A stretch of 50,885 bases of DNA. Origin: Gordonia rhizosphera NBRC 16068. GTDB taxonomy: Bacteria; Actinomycetota; Actinomycetes; Mycobacteriales; Mycobacteriaceae. Below, piece by piece: positions 8,741 through 16,954 of the stretch (its first letter is position 1; every line of letters starts with the position of its first letter). Location of the stretch: positions 1 to 50,885 of the forward strand of contig NZ_BAHC01000200.1 in NCBI RefSeq assembly GCF_000298195.1, read 5' to 3'. A model generated the notes under the pieces. That model saw only the letters and a program-made list of their open reading frames with translations, searched no databases and was not told the DNA's origin. A program made the translations under genes and the position numbers.

Positions 8741-9418
8741 TCAGGGAACGAGTCGGAGCTGATGCCGGGTGGCATGTCGCCACGGTGCAATAAGTGTCTC
8801 GAAGTGTGCAGGGGTGAAACTCGAGCCGACGAGATCGCCAACCGACAGCGCTGCCGCCGCATCCCTTATCGTCGCCACTGCTTCGGGCGTGATCAGGTCC
8901 TCGGGTCGCGGTGCCGCGAGGTTTCCGAATCGAGGTTCCCAAGCCGCGGCCTGCGATCGATACCACTGGTCCAGGCGACCTGATGCGGCAGCGACTTCGC
9001 GGGCATGCGCCCACGCGCCGAGTCGTCGGTGACTATCGGCGCCGAGATCGAACGTTGCAGACCCGGTGTCATCCATCTGCTCGGAAACCTCGAGTGCGTG
9101 GATGACCACGGCGCGCCAATTGGGTCCGAACGCGCGATGACACTCGACGTCGGAGATCTCGAACCGGTCCAAGAGGTCGAGCACATCGGCGACCGTGTCC
9201 GGACGGAGGTCGTAGCTGCCGGGCAGATGTGGTGAGAGAAGCTGGAAGACGACGAAGGCTTCCCCACGTCGCGGAGTGCTGCGTAGGAGAAGATCGAGAA
9301 CACCCGTGTGGACGTCGGTGATGAAGACACCCCGCGGCGACGTCGACTGCCGCAGAAACCGTGCGGCGTTTCCCGGCAGCGACCATAGTCGGTCGATCAT
9401 CTCGGCGTCTGCAATCAT
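8741..9418 (-). CDS. Hypothetical protein
   Basis: About 225 residues, no signal peptide or membrane segment, rich in Ala, Asp, Arg and His. I do not recognise the family. Its coding potential is supported by balanced amino-acid use and by convergent placement with the MFS gene. ATG 9418 has GGGG four bases upstream; ATG 9430 is the longer option with no visible ribosome binding site. It stands alone, transcribed away from the demethylase-like gene to its right. Confidence 0.55.
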   Translation of the reverse strand: MIADAEMIDRLWSLPGNAARFLRQSTSPRGVFITDVHTGVLDLLLRSTPRRGEAFVVFQLLSPHLPGSYDLRPDTVADVLDLLDRFEISDVECHRAFGPNWRAVVIHALEVSEQMDDTGSATFDLGADSHRRLGAWAHAREVAAASGRLDQWYRSQAAAWEPRFGNLAAPRPEDLITPEAVATIRDAAAALSVGDLVGSSFTPAHFETLIAPWRHATRHQLRLVP

Positions 9419-9574
9419 CGGGCCTCTCATTTCTGGATGGGTGCACGATCAACGTTCGATGTGTGGACGGGTCGTTCAGGGCGACTCCCACGGTCGAGGT
9501 CTCCGTACACCTCCGGCGCAAACAGCTGCGATCGACTGGGGATACGGCCCCTCGGCTTGGCGCTGATGCGCTTA

Positions 9575-9584
9575 TGATATATGA
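9575..9584. promoter_or_regulatory. TGATATATCA-type operator (TGATATATGA, 9/10)
   Basis: Member of a palindrome family found ten times between genes in this window. It lies about 175 bp before the flavin demethylase start. The 340-bp gap 9419-9758 holds this site and no gene I can support. Confidence 0.6.
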
Positions 9585-9758
9585 GTCGTGTATCGACGAT
9601 AGTTCAGGCGTTCCGGGAGGTCAAGGGATCGGCCGCAGTCTGGTGCATTGCGCGAATTCATTCGGCGTGACGCTTGACCGATGCGTGTGGGTGACATACC
9701 TTGCAAGCAGAATGATGTGTTAGAGGGCACATCAAATATTTCAGAAGGTCGGACCGGA

Positions 9759-11807
9759 ATGTCACACCAGCTCATCGACCCGCTGCTTCAGCCCTTCACC
9801 TTGAAGAACGTCACCCTGCGCAACCGGGTGGTCAGCACCTCGCATGAACCCTCCTACACCGAGGAGGGCATGCCCAAGCGGCGCTATCGCCTCTACCACG
9901 AGGAGAAGGCGAAAGGCGGGCTCGGGCTGACCATGATCGGTGGTTCGGCGGTTGTGGCACCGGACAGTCCCGCGGCGTTCGGGAACCTGCACGTCTACAA
10001 GGACGAGATCGTGCCGTGGTTCCGCGAACTCGCCTACGGAGTGCACGAACACGGCGCGGCGGTGATGTGCCAGATCACCCATCTCGGGCGTCGTACGAGC
10101 AACTATGACGGCGACTGGCTTCCGGTGATCGCGCCTTCGCCGATCCGGGAACCGGCACACCGTTCCTTTCCGAAGGCGGCCGAGGAGTGGGATATGGACC
10201 GCATCGTCCGTGCCTATGCCGACGCCACCGAACGTTGTCGCGAGGCCGGCCTCGACGGCATCGAACTCGAGGCGTACACGCACCTCCTGGACTCCTTCTG
10301 GTCGCCCTTGACCAATCATCGCGACGATGAGTACGGAATGGCCAGCCTCGAGGACCGGCTGCGCTTCCCGCTGCGGGTCATTCGCGCTGTACGTGAAGCT
10401 GCCGGACCGGATTTCGCCGTCGGCATCCGGATGTCGCTCGACGAGGACATGCCCGGCGGGCTGCAATGGGACGACGGCGTCGCGATCGCGCAGCGCGTCG
10501 TCGAGGAGGGCGTCGACTTCATCAGCGTGATCAAGGGATACATGGCCAGCGACGAAGCGCTGTCGCGAGTCATCCCTCCGATGGGCACCCCGGTCGCACC
10601 GCATCTCGAGTTCGCGGGCGCGGTCAAGCAGGCGGTCTCGGTCCCGGTGATGCATGCCTCGCGTATCAACGACGTGGCGACTGCCCGTCACGCGATCCGC
10701 GACGGACTCGTCGATCTCGTCGGCATGACCCGCGCGCACATCGCCGACCCCCACATCGTCGCGAAAATCCAAGCGGGTCAGGAAGATCGGATTCGTCCCT
10801 GCGTGGGGGCGAGCTATTGCCTCGACGAGATCTACCAGAATCGCGATGCGAAGTGTGTCCACAATCCGTCGACCGGACGTGAGGATCGGATTCCGCATGA
10901 TGTCCCAGCGGCCACCTCCCCGGCGAAGACCGCAGTGGTCGTCGGGGCCGGCCCTGCCGGACTCGAGGCCGCGCGCGTGCTGGCCGAGCGTGGGCACCGC
11001 GTGGTCGTGTTCGAGGCCGCCGACGCCGCGGGTGGGCAGATCCGTCTCGCCGCGTCATCGCCGCGCCGCCGCGATCTGATCAGCATCGTCGAATGGCGGC
11101 TGGACGAGTGCAAGCGACTCGACGTCGATATCCGCACGAGCACCTATGCCGAGTCCGACGACATTCTTGCCGAGAACCCGGACATCGTGGTGATCGCGAC
11201 GGGCGGAATGCCGAACAACGAGTTCCTCGCCGAAGGGTCCGCGTTGGTGACCGACGCCTGGGACATCCTCTGCGGTGCGGTTCGGCCGCGCGGTGAGGTC
11301 ATGTTCTACGACGACAATGGCGGGCATCCCGGCCTGGACGCGACCGAGATGATCGCGCGCACCGGGACCCCGGTCGAGTTCGTGACGCCCGAGCGAACGT
11401 TGGCGCCAGACGTGGGTGGGGTGAACTATCCCGGCTATTTCAAGGTCTTCGCCGAGCACGACGTCCGGGTCACCCTCAATGAACGCGTGACCGGGGTCCG
11501 GCGCAAGGACGGCCGCCTCGAGGTCGACCTCTACAACGAGTACGCGCATGCGACCCGCCAACGCGTGGTGGATCAGGTGGTCGTCGAGCACGGCACGCTG
11601 CCGCTTGATGACCTGTACTTCGAATTGGTGCCGGGATCGACCAACCTGGGCGAGGTCGACCAGCAGGCACTGATCGATGTGCAGCCGCAGGAGGTCACGC
11701 GGAACCCGGAGGGAGGCTATCAGCTCTTCCGGATCGGAGATGCCGTCGCCAGCCGCAACATCCATGCCGCGGTCTACGACGCGTTCCGTCTCTGCCTGGT
11801 GCTCTGA
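9759..11807 (+). CDS. NADH:flavin oxidoreductase/TMADH-family N-demethylase (DgcA or N-methylproline demethylase type)
   Basis: 682 residues. An N-terminal old-yellow-enzyme barrel (DPLLQPFTLKNVTLRNRVVS) is followed by cluster-binding cysteines (CVGASYC, then Cys 13 residues later) and an FAD/NAD domain (VVVGAGPAGLEAARVLAERG). Overall it resembles the group containing N-methylproline demethylase and dimethylglycine demethylase DgcA. Expected role: oxidative removal of an N-methyl group from a small methylated amino acid. The second cysteine of the usual CxxC cluster motif is Ala here. No dgcB-like partner is adjacent. The start at 9759 has AGAAGG ten bases upstream. It sits inside the betaine/sarcosine region and carries a regulon operator, so dimethylglycine or another N-methyl amino acid is a reasonable substrate. 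Confidence 0.82.
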   Translation: MSHQLIDPLLQPFTLKNVTLRNRVVSTSHEPSYTEEGMPKRRYRLYHEEKAKGGLGLTMIGGSAVVAPDSPAAFGNLHVYKDEIVPWFRELAYGVHEHGAAVMCQITHLGRRTSNYDGDWLPVIAPSPIREPAHRSFPKAAEEWDMDRIVRAYADATERCREAGLDGIELEAYTHLLDSFWSPLTNHRDDEYGMASLEDRLRFPLRVIRAVREAAGPDFAVGIRMSLDEDMPGGLQWDDGVAIAQRVVEEGVDFISVIKGYMASDEALSRVIPPMGTPVAPHLEFAGAVKQAVSVPVMHASRINDVATARHAIRDGLVDLVGMTRAHIADPHIVAKIQAGQEDRIRPCVGASYCLDEIYQNRDAKCVHNPSTGREDRIPHDVPAATSPAKTAVVVGAGPAGLEAARVLAERGHRVVVFEAADAAGGQIRLAASSPRRRDLISIVEWRLDECKRLDVDIRTSTYAESDDILAENPDIVVIATGGMPNNEFLAEGSALVTDAWDILCGAVRPRGEVMFYDDNGGHPGLDATEMIARTGTPVEFVTPERTLAPDVGGVNYPGYFKVFAEHDVRVTLNERVTGVRRKDGRLEVDLYNEYAHATRQRVVDQVVVEHGTLPLDDLYFELVPGSTNLGEVDQQALIDVQPQEVTRNPEGGYQLFRIGDAVASRNIHAAVYDAFRLCLVL

Positions 11808-11834
11808 ACCTGTTCCCCACTGACCGGATCGCAG

Positions 11835-11901
11835 CATCAGTCGACCCCGGCGCTCGTCTTCTCGCCCCGAGGGAGAAGACGAGCGCCGGGGTCGACTGAT
11901 G
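11835..11901. terminator. Long perfect hairpin between convergent genes
   Basis: Perfect inverted repeat with 29-bp arms (11835-11863 and 11873-11901) and a 9-base loop. It lies just after the plus-strand demethylase stop and just before the minus-strand gntR stop, the expected place for a bidirectional terminator. There is no strong T-run. Confidence 0.8.
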
Positions 11902-11904
11902 TCG

Positions 11905-12573
11905 TCAGAACATCTGTCGGATGCCGTCCTCGAACTCGCGGACATGTGTCTCCGCCAGGAGTCGGGCCCGCTCGCCATCGCGATCCAGGATCGCCTGTAA
12001 CACCTCGGACTGTCCGTGGACGTGGTGATTGAGGTCCGGAAGTCGCTCGAGGGCGAGATTCCACATCCGGACCGAGAGGTCGAGGCTCTGACTGAGCATG
12101 TCCAGCAGATACGGGTTGTGTGACATGCGATGGATGGCCCGGTGCACGTCGACGTCGAGTGCGAGCAGTTCTTCGGGGTCAGTTGTCGCGTCGAGTTCGT
12201 CCACCAGTGCCTGGAGTTCCTGACGCTCCTCATATGTGGCCTCGGCGGCGGCGCGCTCAGCCGCCAGCCCCTCGAGCCGCTCACGGATGTCGCAGATGGC
12301 CTGCAGGTCGGCGAGGTGCAGGTCGGCGACATAGCTGCCGCTCCGCGGGTAGACGACGACGAGACGCCCGTAGGCGAGGCGTTTGATCGCCTCACGGACG
12401 GGAGTGCGTCCGACGCCGAGTTCGGAGGCGAGTTGTTCCTCCTCGATCGGCGCACCGGGCGGGAGTTCGAGCGACACGATCTTGTCTCTGATCGCGTCGA
12501 AAGCCCGATCTGAGAGCAGCCGTGTCCCGGCAGGCCGACGGTGGTCCGAATGAGCCGAACGTGCACCTGTCAT
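11905..12573 (-). CDS. GntR family transcriptional regulator, FCD (FadR) subfamily
   Basis: About 222 residues. Winged helix at the N-terminus (ELGVGRTPVREAIKRLAYGRLVVVYPRSGSYV begins near residue 50), then an all-helical FCD ligand domain whose metal-binding side chains are suggested by DVDVHRAIHR and later His residues (ETHVREFE). Start ATG 12573 has AAGGAAGG eight bases upstream. It is transcribed divergently from a second FCD regulator. The shared gap contains two TGATATATCA-type sites and a TGTA-N7-TACA element close to this gene. It probably senses a betaine pathway intermediate (inference). Confidence 0.9.
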   Translation of the reverse strand: MTGARSAHSDHRRPAGTRLLSDRAFDAIRDKIVSLELPPGAPIEEEQLASELGVGRTPVREAIKRLAYGRLVVVYPRSGSYVADLHLADLQAICDIRERLEGLAAERAAAEATYEERQELQALVDELDATTDPEELLALDVDVHRAIHRMSHNPYLLDMLSQSLDLSVRMWNLALERLPDLNHHVHGQSEVLQAILDRDGERARLLAETHVREFEDGIRQMF

Positions 12574-12625
12574 GCTCAGGCCTTCCTTGCGAGAAACACA
12601 ATGCAGTCCCACTGAGATGTCAGTG

Positions 12626-12640
12626 TGTATCGAACGTACA
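12626..12640. promoter_or_regulatory. TGTA-N7-TACA element upstream of the first gntR
   Basis: Sequence TGTATCGAACGTACA, an interrupted palindrome about 55 bp upstream of the minus-strand gntR start. Shape and position fit an autoregulatory operator, but it differs from the TGATATATCA sites. Confidence 0.35.
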
Positions 12641-12694
12641 TCAGTCCGGCGAATTGTCGAGGGCTGCCGCTCCTCCGACCGTGTGATCGGCTAT

Positions 12695-12704
12695 TAATAT
12701 ATCA
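12695..12704. promoter_or_regulatory. TGATATATCA-type operator (TAATATATCA, 9/10)
   Basis: One mismatch to the palindrome, in the middle of the 335-bp gap between the two divergent gntR genes. The gap contains three regulatory elements and no gene. Confidence 0.6.
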
Positions 12705-12833
12705 ACTATGTGCCAAACGTGGTATGCGCAGGTCCGCCGGCACGTCCCGCGGCCCCCGTGGTCGGTGCGGTGGGGCGGTGGGGCGCGCGACGACGTCTCC
12801 GGGGTTACCCCGGGCGGCAGGCTTCATCGACAT

Positions 12834-12843
12834 TGATATATCA
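12834..12843. promoter_or_regulatory. TGATATATCA operator (perfect)
   Basis: Perfect copy of the palindrome, 66 bp before the gntR start at 12909. Position fits autoregulation of that gene by itself or by a paralogue. Confidence 0.7.
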
Positions 12844-12908
12844 TTGTTCGCGCAGAACACTGCCAGCTGGTGAGAAGCAGGATCCACTACGTACGGAAGG
12901 GGCAGGTG

Positions 12909-13583
12909 ATGACAGTTCTGGGAGCGGACATGTTGGACGTCGATCCGGAGACCATGTCGTTGGCGGACCGCGCGTACCTGACCATTCAGGACAAACTGAT
13001 CATGCTCGACATCCGGCCAAACGAGGCGGTCGTCGAGAGTGAACTGGCCAGTCAGCTCGGTGTGGGACGTACGCCGGTCCGCGAGGCGCTGAAGCGACTG
13101 GAGGCCGATCGGCTGGTCGTGTCCTTCCCCCGGCGAGGAACCTTCGCCACCGGCGTCGACGTTGCCGACCTGCGGCACATTTCGCAGATCCGCATGAGCC
13201 TGGAGCCGGTTGCAGCACGAACTGCCGCCGAGTCTGCCTCGTCCGCTATGCGTCAACAGCTGATCGAGCTGGCTGACCGGACCGAGGCCCTCGATCTCGA
13301 GAACATCGAGCGTCATGAGCTGATGCGCTGGGATTTGCGCGTGCATCGCGCGATATACCGCGCCACGGGCAATCCGCACCTCGAGGATGTGCTGGTCCGC
13401 TACGACAATCTCGCCAGCCGAATCTTCTGTCTGTTCCTCGACCGGCTGCCAACGGTCGCCCAGCATGTGGCAGAGCACACCGAACTCTTGCGCACCATCG
13501 CGGCGGGCGATGCCGATGCCGCTGCGCAGATCGCTCTCGACCACGTGACCGGCTTCGAGGAATCCGTCCGCGCGATCGTCTGA
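12909..13583 (+). CDS. GntR family transcriptional regulator, FCD subfamily
   Basis: 224 residues. The winged helix (QLGVGRTPVREALKRLEADR near residues 50-70) is followed by wing PRRGTFATGVD and an FCD domain (DLRVHRAIYRATGNPHLEDVL, AQHVAEHTELL, LDHVTGFEESV) with conserved His residues for a metal. It is strikingly similar to the third FCD regulator at 34102 (shared LIMLDIRP, GRTPVREALKRLE, PRRGTFAT, GNPHLED, HVTGFE), so they are recent paralogues. ATG 12909 is preceded by GGAAGGGGCAGG. The perfect operator at 12834 makes it a good candidate for the master regulator of the regulon. Confidence 0.92.
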   Translation: MTVLGADMLDVDPETMSLADRAYLTIQDKLIMLDIRPNEAVVESELASQLGVGRTPVREALKRLEADRLVVSFPRRGTFATGVDVADLRHISQIRMSLEPVAARTAAESASSAMRQQLIELADRTEALDLENIERHELMRWDLRVHRAIYRATGNPHLEDVLVRYDNLASRIFCLFLDRLPTVAQHVAEHTELLRTIAAGDADAAAQIALDHVTGFEESVRAIV

Positions 13584-13724
13584 GCGCGGCACCGCCCCAC
13601 CCGCACGCCGAAAGTCCGAGCCGGTCGCACCAACGGTGTCCATCCGGACTCTTTCCACGCCGGCGATCCCTGTGTCGGGCATGCGTCGTTTGTCGGATTA
13701 TGGCTCTCGCCAGTGATCGACAGC

Positions 13725-13734
13725 TGGTATATCT
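13725..13734. promoter_or_regulatory. Weak TGATATATCA-like site (TGGTATATCT, 8/10)
   Basis: Two mismatches to the palindrome, about 110 bp before the iclR start. It could link the IclR gene to the same regulators, but the match is the poorest of the set. Confidence 0.3.
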
Positions 13735-13773
13735 TCTGGTAGTTTGGCAGCCAGCCGCTGGTCAGCCACTTTT

Positions 13774-13789
13774 GTGCGATTTGACGCAC
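13774..13789. promoter_or_regulatory. Inverted repeat GTGCG-N6-CGCAC before iclR
   Basis: Perfect 5-bp arms separated by six bases, about 57 bp before the iclR start. A related GCGCAATGTGCG sequence follows at 13822-13833, and the iclR start is preceded by TTGCG. These resemble the larger TTGCGCA palindrome at 14799-14817 and may be IclR autoregulatory sites. Confidence 0.4.
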
Positions 13790-13845
13790 CCCGTGCGACG
13801 TGTTGCCGTTTGAGCGACGTGGCGCAATGTGCGTATGGTTGCGTT

Positions 13846-14628
13846 ATGAGCAACCCGAGTTCTGAGGCCACCGGCGGTGGCGTGCAGTCGGTCGACCGCG
13901 CCATCCAGGTGCTCGAGATTCTGGCCCGACTCGGGGAGGCCGGTGTCACGGAAGTCGCCGCCGATGTCGGGGTGCACAAATCAACCGCCTCGCGGCTCCT
14001 GTCTGCTCTCGAAGAGCGCGAGATGGTGGAGCAATCGCAAGACCGAGGTAAGTACCGGCTGGGTTTCGGAATCCTTCGTCTCGCAAGTGCCGTACCCGCC
14101 CAGCTCGACATCACCCACCAAAGCCGTGTTGTCACCGAGCGACTCGCCGCCGACCTCGGGGAAACCGTCAATGTTGCCGTTCTCCGCTCGCACTATGCGG
14201 TCAACGTCGATCAGGCCAAGGGTCCTTCCGCGGTGTCCACGCAGGACTGGCTCGGCGAGCTGACGCCGTTGCACGCCACGTCCAGCGGAAAGGTCTTGTT
14301 GGCCTATCTTCCGGAAGGCTCCCGGCATGCGCTCCTCGAGGCGGGTGGCCTGGAGCGTTTCACGAAACGAACGATCACGTCGATCGATGATGTCGATCGG
14401 GAGCTCGAGTCGGTGGTGGGGAATGGCTTCGCCGTGTGCATCGAGGAGTTCGAAGAAGGCCTCAACGCGGTTGCCGCTCCGGTACGTGATCATCTGGGCG
14501 AGGTGATCGCGGCGATCAGTGTCTCGGGTCCCGTCTACCGCCTCAACGAGGCGAAGGCCCGGGAGTGCGCGCCTGCGGTCGTGTCGGCCGCGGCCGAGAT
14601 CAGCTGGCGGATGGGTTATCAGGGCTGA
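13846..14628 (+). CDS. IclR family transcriptional regulator
   Basis: 260 residues. N-terminal winged helix (SVDRAIQVLEILARLGEAGVTEVA, then HKSTASRLLSALEERE) and the C-terminal IclR effector domain (LTPLHATSSGKVLLAYLPE, GFAVCIEEFEEGLNAVAAPV, ISVSGP). Members bind small organic acids and activate or repress neighbouring catabolic operons. It lies directly upstream of the Rieske operon in the same direction, with several palindromes in between, so it is the likely regulator of betaine oxygenation. No Shine-Dalgarno sequence is visible before ATG 13846, so initiation may be leaderless. Confidence 0.92.
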   Translation: MSNPSSEATGGGVQSVDRAIQVLEILARLGEAGVTEVAADVGVHKSTASRLLSALEEREMVEQSQDRGKYRLGFGILRLASAVPAQLDITHQSRVVTERLAADLGETVNVAVLRSHYAVNVDQAKGPSAVSTQDWLGELTPLHATSSGKVLLAYLPEGSRHALLEAGGLERFTKRTITSIDDVDRELESVVGNGFAVCIEEFEEGLNAVAAPVRDHLGEVIAAISVSGPVYRLNEAKARECAPAVVSAAAEISWRMGYQG

Positions 14629-14798
14629 CTGCTCCAAGGATCGATCCGGACCCATCTCTCCTCGGTGGCGCTCAGTCGTGCGGTTTCCGTTGGTGTGTCG
14701 AGAGCGGCTCTGACCCAGGCGGCTTGTGTCCTGGATCATGAACCTTCTGATACTTGACACAGATCACATTTCCCGTGGATCATTCCTAGGTACGCAAA

Positions 14799-14817
14799 GG
14801 GTTGCGCATTGCGCAAC
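14799..14817. promoter_or_regulatory. Perfect palindrome GGTTGCGCATTGCGCAACC
   Basis: 9+1+9 perfect dyad located 40 bp after a TTGACA box (14754-14759) that has GATCAT 18 bases further on as a possible -10. The dyad would therefore lie just after a transcription start. IclR-type regulators commonly bind such sites. Confidence 0.55.
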
Positions 14818-15268
14818 CGAGTATCTGTTAGGCGAAGAGTTCTGGCGGCCCAGTGGCGATGCGGGCCGGTGTCCACCTTTTCGCTGAGACCGCCATCGCC
14901 GCCCGGTGAGATAGACGAAGGACCGGTTGGCCACTGGTGGTCCATGTCCCCCTGCGATTTCGGCCGCCGTTCATGTCCGGGATCGATGCACCGACTCCCG
15001 CGGTGATCGATGTGCCGGCCGGCCCGCACGCCGTCGGTCCGAGGTGTTGGTGTCGCTCTCGTCGGATATCTCGGCGCTTTTCTGTTCTCATTCGACAGAT
15101 CGATCAAACACTCTGCAGTTCAACGGATTTCACCCGCCGTCCGATGTCCCTGTCGGCCGGTGGGTGTCGTCGTGTGCCGGGCATGTCGGGGTCTGGGATC
15201 GCACCCGAATGGGGGGCGAAAAAGTTCTCTGAAACTCCTTGACAAGCCCCCGGGCGACCCACAGACTG

Positions 15269-15301
15269 TTGCGTAATACGAATCACGTTTCGTTATTCGC
15301 A
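15269..15301. promoter_or_regulatory. Inverted repeat before the Rieske operon
   Basis: TTGCGTAATACGAA (15269-15282) faces TTTCGTTATTCGCA (15288-15301), a 13-bp imperfect dyad with ten matching positions. Each half is itself nearly palindromic: CGTAATACG (15272-15280) is perfect and CGTTATTCG (15291-15299) is close. It is about 52 bp before the ferredoxin start. This is probably the operator of the oxygenase operon, with IclR (13846) the nearest candidate binder. Confidence 0.55.
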
Positions 15302-15352
15302 CTCGTTACGTCTCACAGATCCGTCACCCGAACTTATTGAGAGGCTGCGACC

Positions 15353-15715
15353 ATGATCGAAGTCTGTCCCCTGTCCGACCTGCCTCCCGGTGAGGCAATC
15401 CGGGTCGAGGCCGATCCGGCGATCGCCGTTTTCCACACCGAAGACGGCGAGATCTACGCGATCGACGACACCTGTTCTCACCAGGACGCCTCGCTCGCGG
15501 ACGGCTGGCTGGAAGGCTGTGAGGTCGAGTGCCCACTGCATGCCTCCAAGTTCGACCTGCGCACCGGTGCGGTCGACGCGCCTCCGGCAAAGCGTCCCGT
15601 CCGCACGCATGTCGTGCAGATCGAGGACGGCATCATCTGGGTGGAGCCGAGCACCGAGGTACCGAATCTGCCTCCCGACGTCCGTGCGCGTCTCGGGGAA
15701 GGGGCACAGAAGTGA
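15353..15715 (+). CDS. Rieske [2Fe-2S] ferredoxin of the oxygenase system
   Basis: 120-residue soluble Rieske ferredoxin that would pass electrons from the reductase to the oxygenase. Cluster ligands are visible as C41-x-H43 (CSH) and C60-x2-H63 (CPLH), the standard spacing. It resembles ferredoxins of three-component ring-hydroxylating dioxygenases. The stop overlaps the reductase start by 4 bp (GTGA). Its presence makes this oxygenase a three-component system, unlike the two-component GbcAB enzyme. Confidence 0.92.
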   Translation: MIEVCPLSDLPPGEAIRVEADPAIAVFHTEDGEIYAIDDTCSHQDASLADGWLEGCEVECPLHASKFDLRTGAVDAPPAKRPVRTHVVQIEDGIIWVEPSTEVPNLPPDVRARLGEGAQK

Positions 15716-16881
15716 AGCATGTAGCCATCGTCGGTGCGTCACTGGCGGGTCTGTCGGCCGCTCGTGCGTTGCGCGCCCAGGGATTCGCCGGTCGGCTGTC
15801 GGTGATCGGCGAAGAGGCCCGTCGGCCGTACGACCGTCCGCCGCTCTCCAAGGCATTCCTGACCGGCGACATCGCCGAGATGGATCTCGCACTCGAGGAC
15901 GAGGACGACGAGCTGGACGTCAACTGGATCCTCGGCAACGCCGCCACGCGCCTCGACACCTCCTCGGGTGCAATCGAACTCGCCGATGGCACCCGGATCG
16001 ACGCCGACGGCGTCGTGCTCGCCACCGGATCGCGAGCCCGCCGCTGGCCCGGCTGCGAAACGATGGCCGGCGTGCACGTGATCCGCACGATCGAGGACGC
16101 CATCGCGCTCCGCGGGGACCTTCGTCCCGGCGCTCGGCTGGTCGTGATCGGAGCCGGGTTCATCGGCGCCGAAGTCGCCTCCACCGCTCGCAAGCTCGGA
16201 CTCGAGGTGACGGTCGTCGAAGCCGCACCGACGCCGCTCGTCGCCCAACTGGGCGGACACTTCGGATCGATCGTCGCCGCGGCCCACGCACACAACGGAA
16301 CGACGCTGATCTGCGGTGTCGGGGTGGCCGGTCTCGCGGGCGGCGACCGAGTGACGTCCGTCGATCTCGTCGACGGACGTTCACTGCCGGCGGATGTGGT
16401 AGTCGTCGGCATCGGTGGCATCCCGAACATCGAGTGGCTGGACGGCAGCGGACTGACACTGGGCAACGGTGTGATCTGCGGCCGCGGCGGCGAGACCACC
16501 ATCCCCAACGTCGTCGCGGTGGGTGACTGTGCCGCCTGGTTCGACGAATCCACGGGCGCCGCACATCGGGTGGAACACTGGACCGGTGCGCTGGAACGAC
16601 CCGCCATTGCGGTCTCCACGCTGCTCGCGGGCGGTGTCCACCAGGGCACTCCGGCCAAGCCGCCGTACTTCTGGTCGGACCAGTACGGTTCCCGAATCCA
16701 GTTCGCCGGCATGTCCCGGCCGGGTGACGAGATCGTCGTCGAGGCCGGCAGCTGCGAGGAGCGCAGCTTCGTCGCGACGTACCGACGCGACGGTCGAATC
16801 GTTGCGGTGCTCGGTGTCGACCAGCCGCGCCTGTTCAACCGATTGCGCCGTCAGCTTGTGAGTACTCCTGCTGCCGCCTGA
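15712..16881 (+). CDS. FAD-dependent ferredoxin reductase of the oxygenase system
   Basis: 389 residues. FAD-binding VAIVGASLAGLSAARALR at the N-terminus, an NAD-binding motif VVIGAGFIGAEVASTARKLG near residue 145, and a C-terminal FAD contact (VVAVGDCAAW). This matches the BphA4-like ferredoxin reductase family, which moves electrons from NAD(P)H to the Rieske ferredoxin. The start is GTG 15712, overlapping the ferredoxin stop. The oxygenase follows after about 70 bp. Confidence 0.9.
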   Translation: MKHVAIVGASLAGLSAARALRAQGFAGRLSVIGEEARRPYDRPPLSKAFLTGDIAEMDLALEDEDDELDVNWILGNAATRLDTSSGAIELADGTRIDADGVVLATGSRARRWPGCETMAGVHVIRTIEDAIALRGDLRPGARLVVIGAGFIGAEVASTARKLGLEVTVVEAAPTPLVAQLGGHFGSIVAAAHAHNGTTLICGVGVAGLAGGDRVTSVDLVDGRSLPADVVVVGIGGIPNIEWLDGSGLTLGNGVICGRGGETTIPNVVAVGDCAAWFDESTGAAHRVEHWTGALERPAIAVSTLLAGGVHQGTPAKPPYFWSDQYGSRIQFAGMSRPGDEIVVEAGSCEERSFVATYRRDGRIVAVLGVDQPRLFNRLRRQLVSTPAAA

Positions 16882-16954
16882 TCCGGCCGCACCACCCCTC
16901 AGTCCCATCACCATCGAACTCGCTCGACAAATCCGAATCGGAGGAAACCGTTCC

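Larger units (their letters stand above)
14629..15352. other. 724-bp intergenic regulatory region before the Rieske operon
   Basis: No convincing gene on either strand; the short open frames are rich in Arg, Pro and Ser and have no supported starts. The region carries two TTGACA boxes (14754-14759 and 15239-15244), one perfect 19-bp palindrome and one 33-bp imperfect inverted repeat, each listed separately. A long untranslated leader or an unannotated small RNA cannot be excluded. Confidence 0.5.

Noticed and set aside
14937..15276. Small plus-strand genes upstream of the Rieske ferredoxin
   Set aside because: Arg/Ser/Cys-rich, no ribosome binding site, and they overlap regulatory dyads.
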